Numbered from the stretch's first letter, positions 1 through 8,931 are shown. The stretch is 64,000 nucleotides of DNA from Variovorax paradoxus (GCA_016806145.1 CP063166.1:3162001-3226000), one strand, 5' to 3'. Numbers and translations are program-made. Notes: generated by a model not told the origin, from the sequence alone.

Positions 1-863
1 TTGCCGACGCCGGTGGCGCCGACCAGCGCGTAGACGCCGCCTTCCTCGGCCAGCGTGGGCGCGGCGGGGTCGATGCCGAGCATGGTTTCGAGCGCGGCCA
101 TCATGCGGCGCACCGCGCCGGCCGCGTCGTTGTCGAGCGCGATCGATTCGAGCACGCTGCGCGCGAGCGCGGGCGAGTAGCCGGCGCGCAGCAGCTTGAG
201 CATCAGGTTCGAATGCACCGGGTTCTGCCGTGCCGGGCCGAGCCAGGCGAGGGCGTTGAAGCGGCTCTCCATCAGCGTGCGCATGGCCTGCAGCTCGGCC
301 ATCAGCGCCTGCTGGGTTTCGCTCGCGGTGTCGATCGCGGGAGCGGGCGCGGCGATGGGGGCGGGGCGGGGCGTTTCGACGGCGGCGGGCGCGGCGGTGG
401 GCACGAAGGCCGCGCGGACCGGCGCGGCCGACGACGCGGCGGGCGCGGGCGCCGGTGACGCGGCCTCCTGCTGGCGCCGCAGCATGCGTTCGCGCACGTA
501 GTCCTGGAACGACAGCGTGCTCATGCCGAGCTCGGCCACGTCGGCCTCGACGATGGCGCGCGATTCGGCGCTCGCGAGCGGGGCCGGGGCCGGTGCCGGT
601 ACGGCGGGTTGCGGTTGCGCGACGGCGGGCGCGGGCACCGGCTTCGGCGGCGTCCACGCGGGCGCCGAGAGCGTGCCTTGCGTGCCCTGCAGGATCGCGC
701 GGCCGGCCTCGAGCGCGCTCAGGCTGTCCTCGGCCGCGGCCACCACTTCCACGCCGTCGTCGAGCTGGCGGTTCGAGAGGATCAGCGTGCCGTCGCCGAA
801 GACATTGCGCGCCAGCGCCATCGCTTCGCGTGCGGTCGGTGCGGTGAAACGTTGGATGTTCAT
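1..863 (-). CDS. flhF: FlhF, SRP-type GTPase for flagellar placement (partial, N-terminal part only)
   Basis: FlhF is an SRP54-like GTPase that sets flagellar position and number at the inner membrane. The window edge cuts the gene. From the ATG at 863 the visible protein starts MNIQRFTAPTAREAMALA, which is the typical FlhF N-domain opening. A long Ala/Pro-rich linker follows, then an N-domain helix region, and reading ends inside the P-loop GATGVGK at the first bases. The G domain therefore lies outside. The start overlaps the flhA stop as ATGA, so it is translationally coupled to flhA. The assignment is firm from the N-terminus, the P-loop and the position after flhBA. Confidence 0.93.
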   Translation of the reverse strand, partial: MNIQRFTAPTAREAMALARNVFGDGTLILSNRQLDDGVEVVAAAEDSLSALEAGRAILQGTQGTLSAPAWTPPKPVPAPAVAQPQPAVPAPAPAPLASAESRAIVEADVAELGMSTLSFQDYVRERMLRRQQEAASPAPAPAASSAAPVRAAFVPTAAPAAVETPRPAPIAAPAPAIDTASETQQALMAELQAMRTLMESRFNALAWLGPARQNPVHSNLMLKLLRAGYSPALARSVLESIALDNDAAGAVRRMMAALETMLGIDPAAPTLAEEGGVYALVGATGVG

Positions 864-2932
864 GCGGAGGCTCCTCGCAGGATCGGGCCGATGCGGATGG
901 TGTGGGTTTCAGGGATTTCGCTGTGGCCGAGCACCTGCATGCGCGGCGCGGCGCGGCGCACCATGCGCGCGATGGCGTTGCGGATCGCGTCGGGCACCAG
1001 CAGGCAGGCCGGCACGCCTTGCTCTTCCTGCTTGAGCGCGACCTCGGCGGCGGTGCGCGTGAAGATCTCGACCACGCCCGGATCGAGCGCGGGCGCCTGG
1101 GCATTGCCCAGGGCCTGCATCAGCAGGCGCTCGAAGGCGGGCTCGATGGCGATCACGTCGAGTTCCTTCACCGGGCCGTAGATCTGCTGCACGATGGCCG
1201 GCGCCAGCGCCACGCGCACGCGGCGCGCGAGCTCGCCCGGGTCGGTGGTGCTGCCGGCATGCTCGGCCAGCGTCTCGACGATGGTGCGGATGTCGCGGAT
1301 GTGCACCGACTCTTCCAGCAGCAGTTGCAGCACCTTCTGGAACGTGGACAGCGGCACCAGCTTGGGCACGACTTCCTCGATCAGCTTGGGCGCCAGTTTG
1401 TTCACGTGTTCGACCAGTTGTTGGGTTTCGGTGCGGCTGAGCAGGCGCGCCGCCTGCACCTGCATCAAATGTGACAGGTGGGTGGCCATCACGGTCTCCG
1501 AATCAACGACGGTGAAACCGCTCATTTGCGCGGCTTCCCGCTGCCGCTCCTCGATCCAGTGCGCGGGCAGGCCGAAGGCCGGGTCGGTGGTGGGCGTGCC
1601 GATCAGCGGGGTGGTGATGCCGCCCGGATTGATCGCCAGGTACATGCCCGGATGGGCCTCGCCCTCGGCCACCACCACGCCGCGCAGGGTGACGCGGTAG
1701 CTGCTGGGCTTGAGCTCGAGGTTGTCGCGCACGTGCACCGCGGGCGGCAGGAAGCCCACCTCCTGCGCGAACTTGCGGCGCACGCCCTTGATGCGCGTGA
1801 GCAGGTCGCCCTGGCGGCTCTTGTCGACCAGCGCGATCAGTCGGTAGCCGAGCTCCAGGCCCAGCAGGTCCACCGGCTGCAGGTCGTCCCAGCTGGCCTC
1901 GGCATCGGGCGCGGGCGGTGCCGGCGGCGCGGGCGCGGCCGGCGGCGGACGGCGCGACAGCCGCCAGGCGCCCCAGGCCAGCAGCGAGGCGATCGAGAGG
2001 AACACCACGTGCGGCATGCCCGGGATCACGCCCAGCAAGCCCAGGATGCCGGCCGTGAGGCCGAGCACGCGCGGCGAGGTCAGCAACTGGTCGACGATCT
2101 GGCGGCCCACGTCCTCCTCGCGGCCCACGCGCGAGATCACCATCGCCGCGGCGACCGAGATCAGCAGGCCCGGCACCTGCGCCACCAGCGCGTCGCCGAC
2201 CGCGAGCAGCACGTAGGTGTCGGCCGCCTTGCCGGCCGACAGGCCGTGCTGCAGCACGCCGATGGCGAAGCCGCCGACGATGCTGATCACCAGGATCAGG
2301 ATGCCGGCGATGGCATCGCCGCGCACGAACTTGGAGGCGCCGTCCATCGAGCCGAAGAAGTTCGCTTCCTCGGCCACCTCGGCGCGGCGGCGGCGGGCTT
2401 CCTTCTCGTCGATCACGCCCGCGTTGAGGTCGGCATCGACCGCCATCTGCTTGCCGGGCATGGCGTCGAGCGTGAAGCGCGCCGACACCTCGGCGATGCG
2501 CTCGGCGCCCTTGGTGACCACCACGAAGTTGATCACCACCAGGATCGCGAACACGATCAGGCCGACCGCGAAGTTGCCGCCGATCAGGAAGTGGCCGAAG
2601 GACTCGATCACCGCGCCCGCGGCGCCGGGGCCGGTGTGGCCCTCGAGCAGCACCACGCGCGTGGAGGCCACGTTGAGCGACAGCCGCATCAGCGTGGTCA
2701 AGAGCAGCACCGAGGGAAAGGCCGCGAAGTCGAGCGGGCGCACCATGTAGGCCGCCACCATCATCACCATCAGCGCGACCGCGATGTTGAGCGTGAAGAA
2801 GCCATCGAGCAGCCAGGGCGGGATCGGCAGCACCATCAACGCGAGGATGGCCACCACCAGCAGCGGCGCTGCCGCGCGCTGGAACATGCCGCCACGGGCT
2901 CCGAGCCACTGGCGCAGGGCGAGCGGGTTCAT
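860..2932 (-). CDS. flhA: FlhA, flagellar type III export gate protein
   Basis: FlhA is the nonameric export-gate component of the flagellar type III secretion apparatus. The protein is 690 aa, the usual length. About eight hydrophobic helices occupy roughly residues 20-330, with the conserved FHIPEP-type stretch (LRLSLNVASTRVVLL and the cytoplasmic loop KGAERIAEVSARFTLDAMPGK, residues given in part) between them. A Pro/Ala linker near 340 leads to the soluble C-terminal substrate and chaperone docking domain. Its ATG overlaps the flhB stop by 4 nt, and its stop overlaps the flhF start. Family membership is certain. Confidence 0.97.
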   Translation of the reverse strand: MNPLALRQWLGARGGMFQRAAAPLLVVAILALMVLPIPPWLLDGFFTLNIAVALMVMMVAAYMVRPLDFAAFPSVLLLTTLMRLSLNVASTRVVLLEGHTGPGAAGAVIESFGHFLIGGNFAVGLIVFAILVVINFVVVTKGAERIAEVSARFTLDAMPGKQMAVDADLNAGVIDEKEARRRRAEVAEEANFFGSMDGASKFVRGDAIAGILILVISIVGGFAIGVLQHGLSAGKAADTYVLLAVGDALVAQVPGLLISVAAAMVISRVGREEDVGRQIVDQLLTSPRVLGLTAGILGLLGVIPGMPHVVFLSIASLLAWGAWRLSRRPPPAAPAPPAPPAPDAEASWDDLQPVDLLGLELGYRLIALVDKSRQGDLLTRIKGVRRKFAQEVGFLPPAVHVRDNLELKPSSYRVTLRGVVVAEGEAHPGMYLAINPGGITTPLIGTPTTDPAFGLPAHWIEERQREAAQMSGFTVVDSETVMATHLSHLMQVQAARLLSRTETQQLVEHVNKLAPKLIEEVVPKLVPLSTFQKVLQLLLEESVHIRDIRTIVETLAEHAGSTTDPGELARRVRVALAPAIVQQIYGPVKELDVIAIEPAFERLLMQALGNAQAPALDPGVVEIFTRTAAEVALKQEEQGVPACLLVPDAIRNAIARMVRRAAPRMQVLGHSEIPETHTIRIGPILRGASA

Positions 2933-4107
2933 GGGCGCACTCCTGCCACGGGTTCAGCGGCTGCCGTTGCAGGCAACTTGCGGTGCGGGTCGAGCTCGGG
3001 CGCCACGTAGGGATCGGGCACGCCCTGCGGCATCGGGCCCTCGCCGCGCAGCGCGGCCTTCATGCGGTAGACATAGGCCAGCACCTGGGCCACGGCGGTG
3101 AACAGGCTCGAGGGAATGGGCTGGTCGATCTCGGCATGGGCGAACAGCGCGCGCGCGAGCATGGGCGACTGCACCACCGGGATGCCGTTGGCGTTGGCGA
3201 TCTCGCGGATCTTCATCGCGAGCAGGTCGGCGCCCTTGGCCACCACCTGCGGCGCGTTCATGGTCGCCTCGTCGTAGCGCAGCGCCACCGCGTAGTGGGT
3301 CGGGTTCATCAGCACGAAGTCGGCGCGCGGCACCGCGGTGATGCTGGCGCGCTGCGAGATCGCGCGCGCCGCGCTGCGCTGCCGGCCCTTGGTATGCGGG
3401 TCGCCGTCGGATTCCTTGTGCTCCTGCTTGAGCTCCTGGTGCGACATCTTGAGCTTCGACAGGTGGAAGAAGCGTTGCAGCGGCACGTCGATCACCGCGG
3501 TGGCGAACACCACCAGCAGCAGCAGGCCCACGCCGGTGGCGAGCCAGTCGCCGAGCGCGCGCAGCGCCGAGGGGGAGGGCTGCAGCACCACGCGCACCAC
3601 CTCGCCGATCGAGCCGGCGACGTAGTACCAGCCGATGGTGCCGAGGATGGCCGACAGCAGCACCAGCTTGGCGACCTGCGCCACCTGCTGGCGGGTGAAC
3701 AGGTTGCCCAGGCCCTTGAACGGGCTCAGGCGCGAAAGGTCGGGCGTGATCGCCTTGGTGCTCGAGACCCAGCCGCCGACCGCGAGGCTGCCCGCGACCG
3801 CCGCGCTCAGCACGATGGCTGCGAACACCACGCAGGCCACCAGGCCCAGGCCGGCGAAGGTCGACAGCCGCGACAGCATGTCGGCCGGGTCCTGCACGCT
3901 GGCCGCGTTGAAGACCAGCGCCTGCGCGAGCGTGCCGCGCATCTGCTCGAAGGCGGTGGGCGCGAGCAGCAGCAGCGCGACCGCGCCGGTGCCCATCACC
4001 GCGAGATGCGACAGGTCCTTCGAGCGCGGCACCTGGCCGTCGCGGCGCGCCTGGTCGATCTTGCGCTGCGAGGCGGGGAGCTGGCGGTCCTGGCTGTTCG
4101 ATTCCAT
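2929..4107 (-). CDS. flhB: FlhB, export gate protein and substrate-specificity switch
   Basis: FlhB works with FlhA in the flagellar export gate and switches export from rod/hook to filament substrates when FliK signals. The 392-aa protein begins with the charged N-terminus typical of the family (KIDQARRDGQVPRSKDL). Four membrane segments follow, then the cytoplasmic domain with the intact autocleavage site NPTH near residue 267. The tail after the cleaved domain is Pro/Ala-rich. The gene lies 15 bp downstream of motB and overlaps flhA by 4 nt, so motAB-flhBAF can be read as one transcript. Confidence 0.97.
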   Translation of the reverse strand: MESNSQDRQLPASQRKIDQARRDGQVPRSKDLSHLAVMGTGAVALLLLAPTAFEQMRGTLAQALVFNAASVQDPADMLSRLSTFAGLGLVACVVFAAIVLSAAVAGSLAVGGWVSSTKAITPDLSRLSPFKGLGNLFTRQQVAQVAKLVLLSAILGTIGWYYVAGSIGEVVRVVLQPSPSALRALGDWLATGVGLLLLVVFATAVIDVPLQRFFHLSKLKMSHQELKQEHKESDGDPHTKGRQRSAARAISQRASITAVPRADFVLMNPTHYAVALRYDEATMNAPQVVAKGADLLAMKIREIANANGIPVVQSPMLARALFAHAEIDQPIPSSLFTAVAQVLAYVYRMKAALRGEGPMPQGVPDPYVAPELDPHRKLPATAAAEPVAGVRP

Positions 4108-4122
4108 GGCGGTGGCGCTCGC

Positions 4123-5142
4123 TCAGGGCTGGGCGCGGCCCGGGGTGGCGGCGGGCGCCGCGCCGGCGGGAGCGGCCGGCGCATCGGCGCCCTCGGGCTT
4201 CTTCTGCTCCCTGGCGAGCTCGGTGGCGATGGCCTTCACCGCGTCGTTGCCCTCCAGGCGCGCGTTGCCGAACAGGCGCGACTCGGCGTCGCGCGTGAGC
4301 ACCACGATGCTGATGCGGCGGTTCAGCGGCGCCAGCGCGTTCTTCTTGTCGAGCAGGTCGCTCGCGGCCAGGCCGACCACGCGCACCAGCTTGTCGTCGG
4401 GCATGCCGGCGGCCACCAGCTCGCGGCGCGAGGCATTGGCGCGGTCGGCCGACAGCTCCCAGTTGCCGTAGCCGCGGTCGCCGTTGCCGTAGGGCGCGGC
4501 ATCGGTGTGGCCGGCCAGGCTCACGCGGTTCTCGATGCCGTTGAGCGCGCCGCCCACCGCGCGCAGGATGTCGTGCATGTAGGGCTTCACGATCGCGCTG
4601 CCGGTGTCGAACATCGGGCGGTTCTGCGCGTCGACGATCTGGATCTCGAGGCCGTCGGAGGTCACCTCGAGCTTGATCTGCGAGCGGAATTCGCGCAGCT
4701 TGGGGTTGCTCTCGATCATCTCCTCGATGCGCGCGCGCAGGGCCGCCATGCGGCGCGCGTCCTGGCGCGCCTGCTCGAGCTTGAGGCTGTTGTCCTGGCC
4801 GATCTTCTTCGGGTCCATGGTGCTCCCGTCGGTGCGGCGCACCTCGCCGGTGGTGCGCGTGAGGTCGCGCCCGCCGCCGGGCACCACGCTCGAGGCGCTG
4901 CCCGCGCCCGAGCCGCCGGCCATCTCGACCTTCATCGGCGAGTTGAAGTAGGAGGCGATGCCCTGCAGGTCGCCCTTGGCGGTCGAGCCCAGCAGCCACA
5001 TCAGGAGGAAGAAGGCCATCATGGCCGTCACGAAGTCGGCGTAGGCGATCTTCCAGGCGCCGCCGTGGTGCGCATGCGTGGTCTTCTTGACCCGCTTGAT
5101 GATGATCGGCTGGAGCTTGCGGGTCCCGGGCGTGGTGGCCAT
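4123..5142 (-). CDS. motB: MotB, flagellar stator subunit
   Basis: MotB forms the proton-conducting stator with MotA and anchors it to peptidoglycan. The 339-aa protein has a short basic cytoplasmic N-terminus and a single membrane helix holding the essential proton-carrying aspartate (AYADFVTAMMAFFLLMW, Asp about residue 36). A linker and an OmpA-like peptidoglycan-binding domain follow (for example LAGHTDAAPYGNGDRGYGNW). The C-terminus is Ala/Pro-rich. It follows motA by 25 bp. The ion-selecting residues fit the proton-type stator, though ion type cannot be proven from sequence. Confidence 0.96.
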   Translation of the reverse strand: MATTPGTRKLQPIIIKRVKKTTHAHHGGAWKIAYADFVTAMMAFFLLMWLLGSTAKGDLQGIASYFNSPMKVEMAGGSGAGSASSVVPGGGRDLTRTTGEVRRTDGSTMDPKKIGQDNSLKLEQARQDARRMAALRARIEEMIESNPKLREFRSQIKLEVTSDGLEIQIVDAQNRPMFDTGSAIVKPYMHDILRAVGGALNGIENRVSLAGHTDAAPYGNGDRGYGNWELSADRANASRRELVAAGMPDDKLVRVVGLAASDLLDKKNALAPLNRRISIVVLTRDAESRLFGNARLEGNDAVKAIATELAREQKKPEGADAPAAPAGAAPAATPGRAQP

Positions 5143-5167
5143 GGCGTTGCCTCTTGCGCTGGGCGCT

Positions 5168-6025
5168 CTACTTCTTCTTCACGTGGGTCTCGAGCTCGGT
5201 GAAGCTCGGCCGGTCGGTCGAGAACAGCACCTTGCGGCCGAACTCGATCGCGGTCGTGGGGTTGTAGCCCTGCATGCTCGCCAGCAGGGTGGTCTTGATG
5301 CACTGCAGTTCCTTGGTGCCTTCCTCGGCCTTCTGCTCGAGCAGGCCGCCCAGCGGCTCGACGATGGCGTAGGCCAGCAGGATGCCCAGGAAGGTGCCGA
5401 CCAGCGCCGAGCCGATCATGGCGCCGAGCACCGCCGGCGGCTGGCCGACCGAGCCCATGGTGTTCACCACGCCGAGCACGGCGGCCACGATGCCGAAGGC
5501 CGGCAGGCCGCCGGCCAGCCGCGCGATGGCGGCCACGGGCGCATGCGATTCCTGGTGGTGGGTCTCGATCTCGCTGTCCATCAGCGACTCGATCTCGTGG
5601 CTGTTGAGGTTGCCCGAGGCCATCATGCGCAGGTAGTCGGTGGTGAACTCGACCACGTGGTGGTCCTTGGCCACGTTCGGGTGCTTCTGGAACAGCGGCG
5701 AATCCTGCGGCGCCTCGATGTCCTTCTCGATCGACATCAGGCCTTCCTTGCGCGCCTTCTGCAGGATGTCGTAGAGCAGCGCCATCAGCTCGAGGTAGCG
5801 CGCCTTGGTGTACTTGGAACCCTTGAGCGCCGTCGGCAGCGCCTTCAGCGTGGCCATCAGCACCTTGCGCTGGTTGTTCACCACGAAGGCGCCGAGCGCG
5901 CCGCCGCCGATCACCATCAGCTCGATCGGCAGCGCATGCAGCACCACCCCGATGTTGCCGCCATGGATGATGTAGCCGCCGAAGATGCAGCCCAGCGCGA
6001 CGAGGTAACCGAGGATGACGGACAT
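5168..6025 (-). CDS. motA: MotA, flagellar stator subunit
   Basis: MotA is the torque-generating stator partner of MotB. The chosen ATG at 6025 gives MSVILGYLVALGCIFGG, a membrane helix right at the N-terminus as in the family, and 285 aa in total. An upstream in-frame start would add 18 non-conserved residues. Four membrane segments are visible. The cytoplasmic loop carries the charged stretch KARKEGLMSIEKDIE, matching the region that contacts FliG in known MotA. A Rho-independent terminator lies 60 bp upstream, between flhC and motA, so this gene probably has its own promoter. Confidence 0.95.
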   Translation of the reverse strand: MSVILGYLVALGCIFGGYIIHGGNIGVVLHALPIELMVIGGGALGAFVVNNQRKVLMATLKALPTALKGSKYTKARYLELMALLYDILQKARKEGLMSIEKDIEAPQDSPLFQKHPNVAKDHHVVEFTTDYLRMMASGNLNSHEIESLMDSEIETHHQESHAPVAAIARLAGGLPAFGIVAAVLGVVNTMGSVGQPPAVLGAMIGSALVGTFLGILLAYAIVEPLGGLLEQKAEEGTKELQCIKTTLLASMQGYNPTTAIEFGRKVLFSTDRPSFTELETHVKKK

Positions 6026-6085
6026 GGGGCGATACGAGTTCCTGGAACCCCTATTGGGCCTCGGAGCCGCCCCGCGCATTCCATG

Positions 6086-6110
6086 AAAAAAGGGCCCTGC
6101 GGGGGCCCTT
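6086..6110 (-). terminator. Rho-independent terminator after flhDC
   Basis: On the minus strand an 8-bp GC-rich stem (AAGGGCCC/GGGCCCTT, 6110-6103 paired with 6097-6090) with a 5-nt loop is followed by a run of six T (6091-6086). It lies 40 bp past the flhC stop and before motA, so it would separate flhDC transcripts from motAB. Confidence 0.85.
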
Positions 6111-6149
6111 ATCTTCTGTTTGCCGGCTGGCTCGCGGCATTCGCCGCGC

Positions 6150-6689
6150 TCACTGCAGCTGGATGCCGCCCGCGCCCGAGCCCTTGCCGGCGCGCGCCGG
6201 CGGTTCGCACAGGCCGCAGACGAAGTGCTGCGCGTTCTCGTAGGGCTCGGTCACGAAGTGGCCGCCGCAGCGCGAGCAGGGCGTCATGGCGAGCATCTGG
6301 TTCTCCATGAAGCGCACCAGCCGCCAGGCGCGCGTGATCGACAGCTGCGGCTCGAGGCCGCAGGCACCGGTCTGCTCGGTGTACAGGCCGTAGGCCTTGA
6401 TCAGCGCGTCGACCGGCTCGAGCTCGCTGGTCTTGTTGAGGTAGGTGTAGATGTTGTGGAACAGCGAAGCGTGGATGTTCGGCTGCCAGGTCAGGAACCA
6501 GTCGGTCGAGAAGGGCAACTGGCCCTTCGACGGCGACTTGCCCGCCACTTCCTTGTAGAGGCGCAGCAGCCGTTCGTACGACAGCTCGGTCTCGCTCTCC
6601 AGCACCTGCAGGCGGGCGCCCATCTCGATCAGATGGACCGCGCGCTCGATCTGCCGGGACTCGCCCAGCACGCTCTTCGGATTGGCCAT
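6150..6689 (-). CDS. flhC: FlhC, flagellar master transcriptional activator subunit
   Basis: FlhC binds DNA and, with FlhD, forms the heterohexameric activator of flagellar class II promoters. The 179-aa product matches the family length and shows the zinc-binding pattern near the C-terminus: CSRCGG followed about 20 residues later by CGLC. Middle motifs such as LPFSTDWFLTW and a tyrosine-rich helix are family features. It follows flhD by 30 bp and is followed by a terminator, so flhDC forms a two-gene operon. FlhDC is typical of enterobacteria and betaproteobacteria. Confidence 0.96.
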   Translation of the reverse strand: MANPKSVLGESRQIERAVHLIEMGARLQVLESETELSYERLLRLYKEVAGKSPSKGQLPFSTDWFLTWQPNIHASLFHNIYTYLNKTSELEPVDALIKAYGLYTEQTGACGLEPQLSITRAWRLVRFMENQMLAMTPCSRCGGHFVTEPYENAQHFVCGLCEPPARAGKGSGAGGIQLQ

Positions 6690-6719
6690 GCCTTGTCAGC
6701 TCGCGGAATGCGCGGCGCC

Positions 6720-7052
6720 TCAGTACGAGGTTTCCGCGAAACGGCTCGACATGACGATGTTGGCGTGCAGCTTCAGCGTCTCGTCGTTGGCCGTGCGGGT
6801 GCGCACGTTGTGGCTGGTGAGCAGGCCCCAGACCATGTCGTCGGTGGCACGGAAGCGGCACAGCAGCATGTTGCTGGAGGCCAGCTTCATGATCTGCGCC
6901 GGCGACAGCGTGTCGATGAGGTCCGCGGATTCCTCGGAAATGCCGAGCCGGAACAGGGCCTGCGCCTTGTCTTCCCGGATGAGGCTCTGCGCCAGCATCA
7001 GGTAGGTGAGGTTGGCTTCCTTGATCTCGGCGAGCAGCTGTTCATTGGTCAT
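6720..7052 (-). CDS. flhD: FlhD, flagellar master transcriptional activator subunit
   Basis: FlhD is the dimeric partner of FlhC in the flagellar master regulator. The 110-aa protein starts MTNEQLLAEIKEANLTYLML and contains the conserved ALFRLGISEE and LCRFR segments. The ATG at 7052 is preceded by a strong ribosome binding site (AGGAGGAGG on the minus strand, 7066-7058). Upstream is an AT-rich stretch of more than 250 bp with two dyads, a likely site of multi-factor control as for other flhDC promoters. Confidence 0.95.
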   Translation of the reverse strand: MTNEQLLAEIKEANLTYLMLAQSLIREDKAQALFRLGISEESADLIDTLSPAQIMKLASSNMLLCRFRATDDMVWGLLTSHNVRTRTANDETLKLHANIVMSSRFAETSY

Positions 7053-7112
7053 GAGTGCCTCCTCCTAGGCGGGCAAAAGCGCCCTTGGCGACCGTGTACT
7101 TTCAGTTTAATC

Positions 7113-7140
7113 ACAAATGTCAGACTCAGTAAACATTTGT
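7113..7140. promoter_or_regulatory. Dyad in the flhD upstream region
   Basis: Perfect 8-bp inverted repeat ACAAATGT (7113-7120) and ACATTTGT (7133-7140) with a 12-bp spacer, 61-88 bp upstream of the flhD start. It is in AT-rich DNA that stands out from the GC-rich surroundings. It could be a regulator operator or a hairpin in the flhD leader RNA. No factor is assigned. Confidence 0.45.
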
Positions 7141-7284
7141 TAAAAATGTACCGCAGTAGGCGGATTCCTACAAAAAAACTTTGACCCGAGATGCCTCGAT
7201 GGTGAGTGCTTGCAACCATCGCGCCCCAGAACCGTGACTTGGTTATCTGAAATGAATACTAAGGCACTCCGAGTGAAAGTCTAA

Positions 7285-7314
7285 TTTCGATAGTGATAGA
7301 TAAATCTATCGAAA
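7285..7314. promoter_or_regulatory. Nested AT-rich dyads between flhD and fliC
   Basis: Outer arms TTTCGATAG (7285-7293) and CTATCGAAA (7306-7314) form a perfect 9-bp inverted repeat with a 12-bp spacer. Inside it lies a second perfect dyad, GATAGA-TAAA-TCTATC (7295-7310). The two pairings are mutually exclusive in RNA, so a DNA operator is the simpler reading. The site is about 235 bp upstream of flhD and 360 bp upstream of fliC. Confidence 0.45.
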
Positions 7315-7547
7315 GTCGGACATCCATGGCTTCCGTTTCGCGGTTTACAAGCTGTTAACGAGTGTGACCTGATGTGGTGCACAGACCACGAAATCCCGTG
7401 GGGACGAAGTTGTCTTGCGTGGTGGGGAAACTACGGGTTTCCGTGGGGGTAACACGCGGAGCATGGTGGCGCCCGCGGCGCAATCGCCGGCACACCCGTC
7501 TGCATCCGGTCGGAAATCTTGAGGGTGCGATCGCAAAAATAAATCGC

Positions 7548-7575
7548 TAAAGAGCCGGCCGGGACCCACCGAAAA
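7548..7575 (+). promoter_or_regulatory. Candidate FliA (sigma-28) promoter of fliC
   Basis: TAAA at 7548-7551 and ACCGAAAA at 7568-7575 are separated by 16 bp. This resembles the sigma-28 pattern TAAA-N15-GCCGATAA, matching 6 of 8 bases in the -10 element. It lies about 100 bp upstream of the fliC start, where a late flagellin promoter is expected. The rest of the 7053-7675 gap holds the dyads listed above and no convincing gene. Confidence 0.5.
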
Positions 7576-7675
7576 CCAGTGCAACGGGCCTTGCACCAGG
7601 GTTCGTCAGGCAGCCAGCGCTTCGCTGGCGCGACTTTGGCAGCGATGCCCGACTTATCAGTTTGAAGGAGCTCTC

Positions 7676-8842
7676 ATGGCCTCGATCATCAACACCAACA
7701 TCAGTTCGCTCACCGCGCAGCGCAACCTCTCGGGCAGCCAATCCTCGCTGGCGACCTCGATGCAGCGCCTGTCCTCGGGCCTGCGCATCAACAGCGCCAA
7801 GGACGACGCCGCCGGCCTCGCGATCTCCGAGCGCATGACGGCCCAGATCCGCGGCCTGACGCAAGCCGGCCGCAACGCCAACGACGGCATCTCGCTGGCG
7901 CAGACGGCCGAAGGCGCGCTGAGCACCATCGGCAACAACCTGCAGCGCATCCGCGAACTGGCCGTGCAGTCGCGCAACGCCACCAACTCGACCGAGGACC
8001 GCGCCTCGCTGCAGAAGGAAGTCACGCAGCTCAAGAGCGAAATCGACCGCGTCGCCAAGCAGACCTCGTTCAACGGCACCAAGCTGCTCGACGGCAGCTT
8101 CAGCGCCCAGTCGTTCCAGGTCGGCGCCAACCAGGGCGAGACGATCTCGATCGCCTCGATCGCCAATGCCAGCATCAACTCGCTGGGCAGCTGGACCAGC
8201 GTCGACACCTACTCGGCCACGGTGACCGGCGCGGCGCCCGCGGGCTTCGGCGGCATCACGGCCAACGCCTTCACGATCAACGGCGTGGGCATCGGCGCGG
8301 TCAATGCCGGCACCAACGCGATCACGCAGGGCGCCAACGTGGCGGCCGCCATCAACAAGAAGTCCAGCGAGACCGGCGTGGTCGCGACGGCGGACGCCGC
8401 TACGGGCGCTGTCACCCTGACCTCGAGCGGCAGCACGGCCATCACGGTCGGCGGCACGCTGACCAACACCGGCCTGACCGCCGGCCCGACCGCCGCGACG
8501 ATGACCACTGCCGGTACCGCCGAGACCGGTTTCTCCGGCCTGACGGTGGACACGGTGGACGGCGCCGACAACGCGATCCTCGCGATGGACGCCGCGCTGA
8601 AGGCCGTGAACTCCTCGCGCGCCGACCTCGGCGCGATCCAGAACCGCTTCGAATCGGTGGTCTCGAACCTCTCGACCTCGGCCGAGAACCTGACCGCTTC
8701 GCGCAGCCGCATCCAGGACGCGGACTTCGCGGCCGAAACCGCCAACCTGTCGCGCGCCCAGGTGCTGCAGCAGGCCGGCACGGCGATGGTGGCCCAGGCC
8801 AACCAGCTGCCGCAGACGGTGCTGTCGCTGCTGCGCGGCTAA
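7676..8842 (+). CDS. fliC: Flagellin, filament subunit
   Basis: This is the major filament protein exported through the flagellar channel. The 388-aa product has the canonical N-terminal D0/D1 coiled coil (MASIINTNISSLTAQRNL, then SSGLRINSAKDDAAGLAIS). A short variable Ala/Thr/Gly-rich centre spans about residues 165-290. The C-terminal D1/D0 ends in QANQLPQTVLSLLRG. AAGGAG precedes the ATG at good spacing. A candidate sigma-28 promoter lies upstream and a strong terminator follows, so it is a single-gene unit. Only one flagellin gene is in this window. Confidence 0.97.
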   Translation: MASIINTNISSLTAQRNLSGSQSSLATSMQRLSSGLRINSAKDDAAGLAISERMTAQIRGLTQAGRNANDGISLAQTAEGALSTIGNNLQRIRELAVQSRNATNSTEDRASLQKEVTQLKSEIDRVAKQTSFNGTKLLDGSFSAQSFQVGANQGETISIASIANASINSLGSWTSVDTYSATVTGAAPAGFGGITANAFTINGVGIGAVNAGTNAITQGANVAAAINKKSSETGVVATADAATGAVTLTSSGSTAITVGGTLTNTGLTAGPTAATMTTAGTAETGFSGLTVDTVDGADNAILAMDAALKAVNSSRADLGAIQNRFESVVSNLSTSAENLTASRSRIQDADFAAETANLSRAQVLQQAGTAMVAQANQLPQTVLSLLRG

Positions 8843-8888
8843 GGCAGGAACAGGGGGCCGAAGGCCGGCCTCCTGCACGCTTCATCGC

Positions 8889-8931
8889 GGGGCGGCGAAC
8901 GGACAATTCCGTTCGCCGCCCCGTGTTTTTT
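8889..8931 (+). terminator. Rho-independent terminator after fliC
   Basis: A perfect 15-bp stem (8889-8903 with 8908-8922), a 4-nt CAAT loop, and then a T-rich tail (8924-8931). This long stem fits the end of a highly expressed flagellin transcript and isolates fliC from fliD. Confidence 0.93.

Noticed and set aside
1503..2909. Long shadow ORFs opposite and within flhA, hrpA and other genes
   Set aside because: They have Arg/Ala/Gly-biased composition typical of the wrong frame in GC-rich DNA and no family motifs.
7345..7596. 83-aa minus-strand ORF between flhD and fliC
   Set aside because: No family resemblance, no ribosome binding site, and it overlaps the likely fliC promoter.
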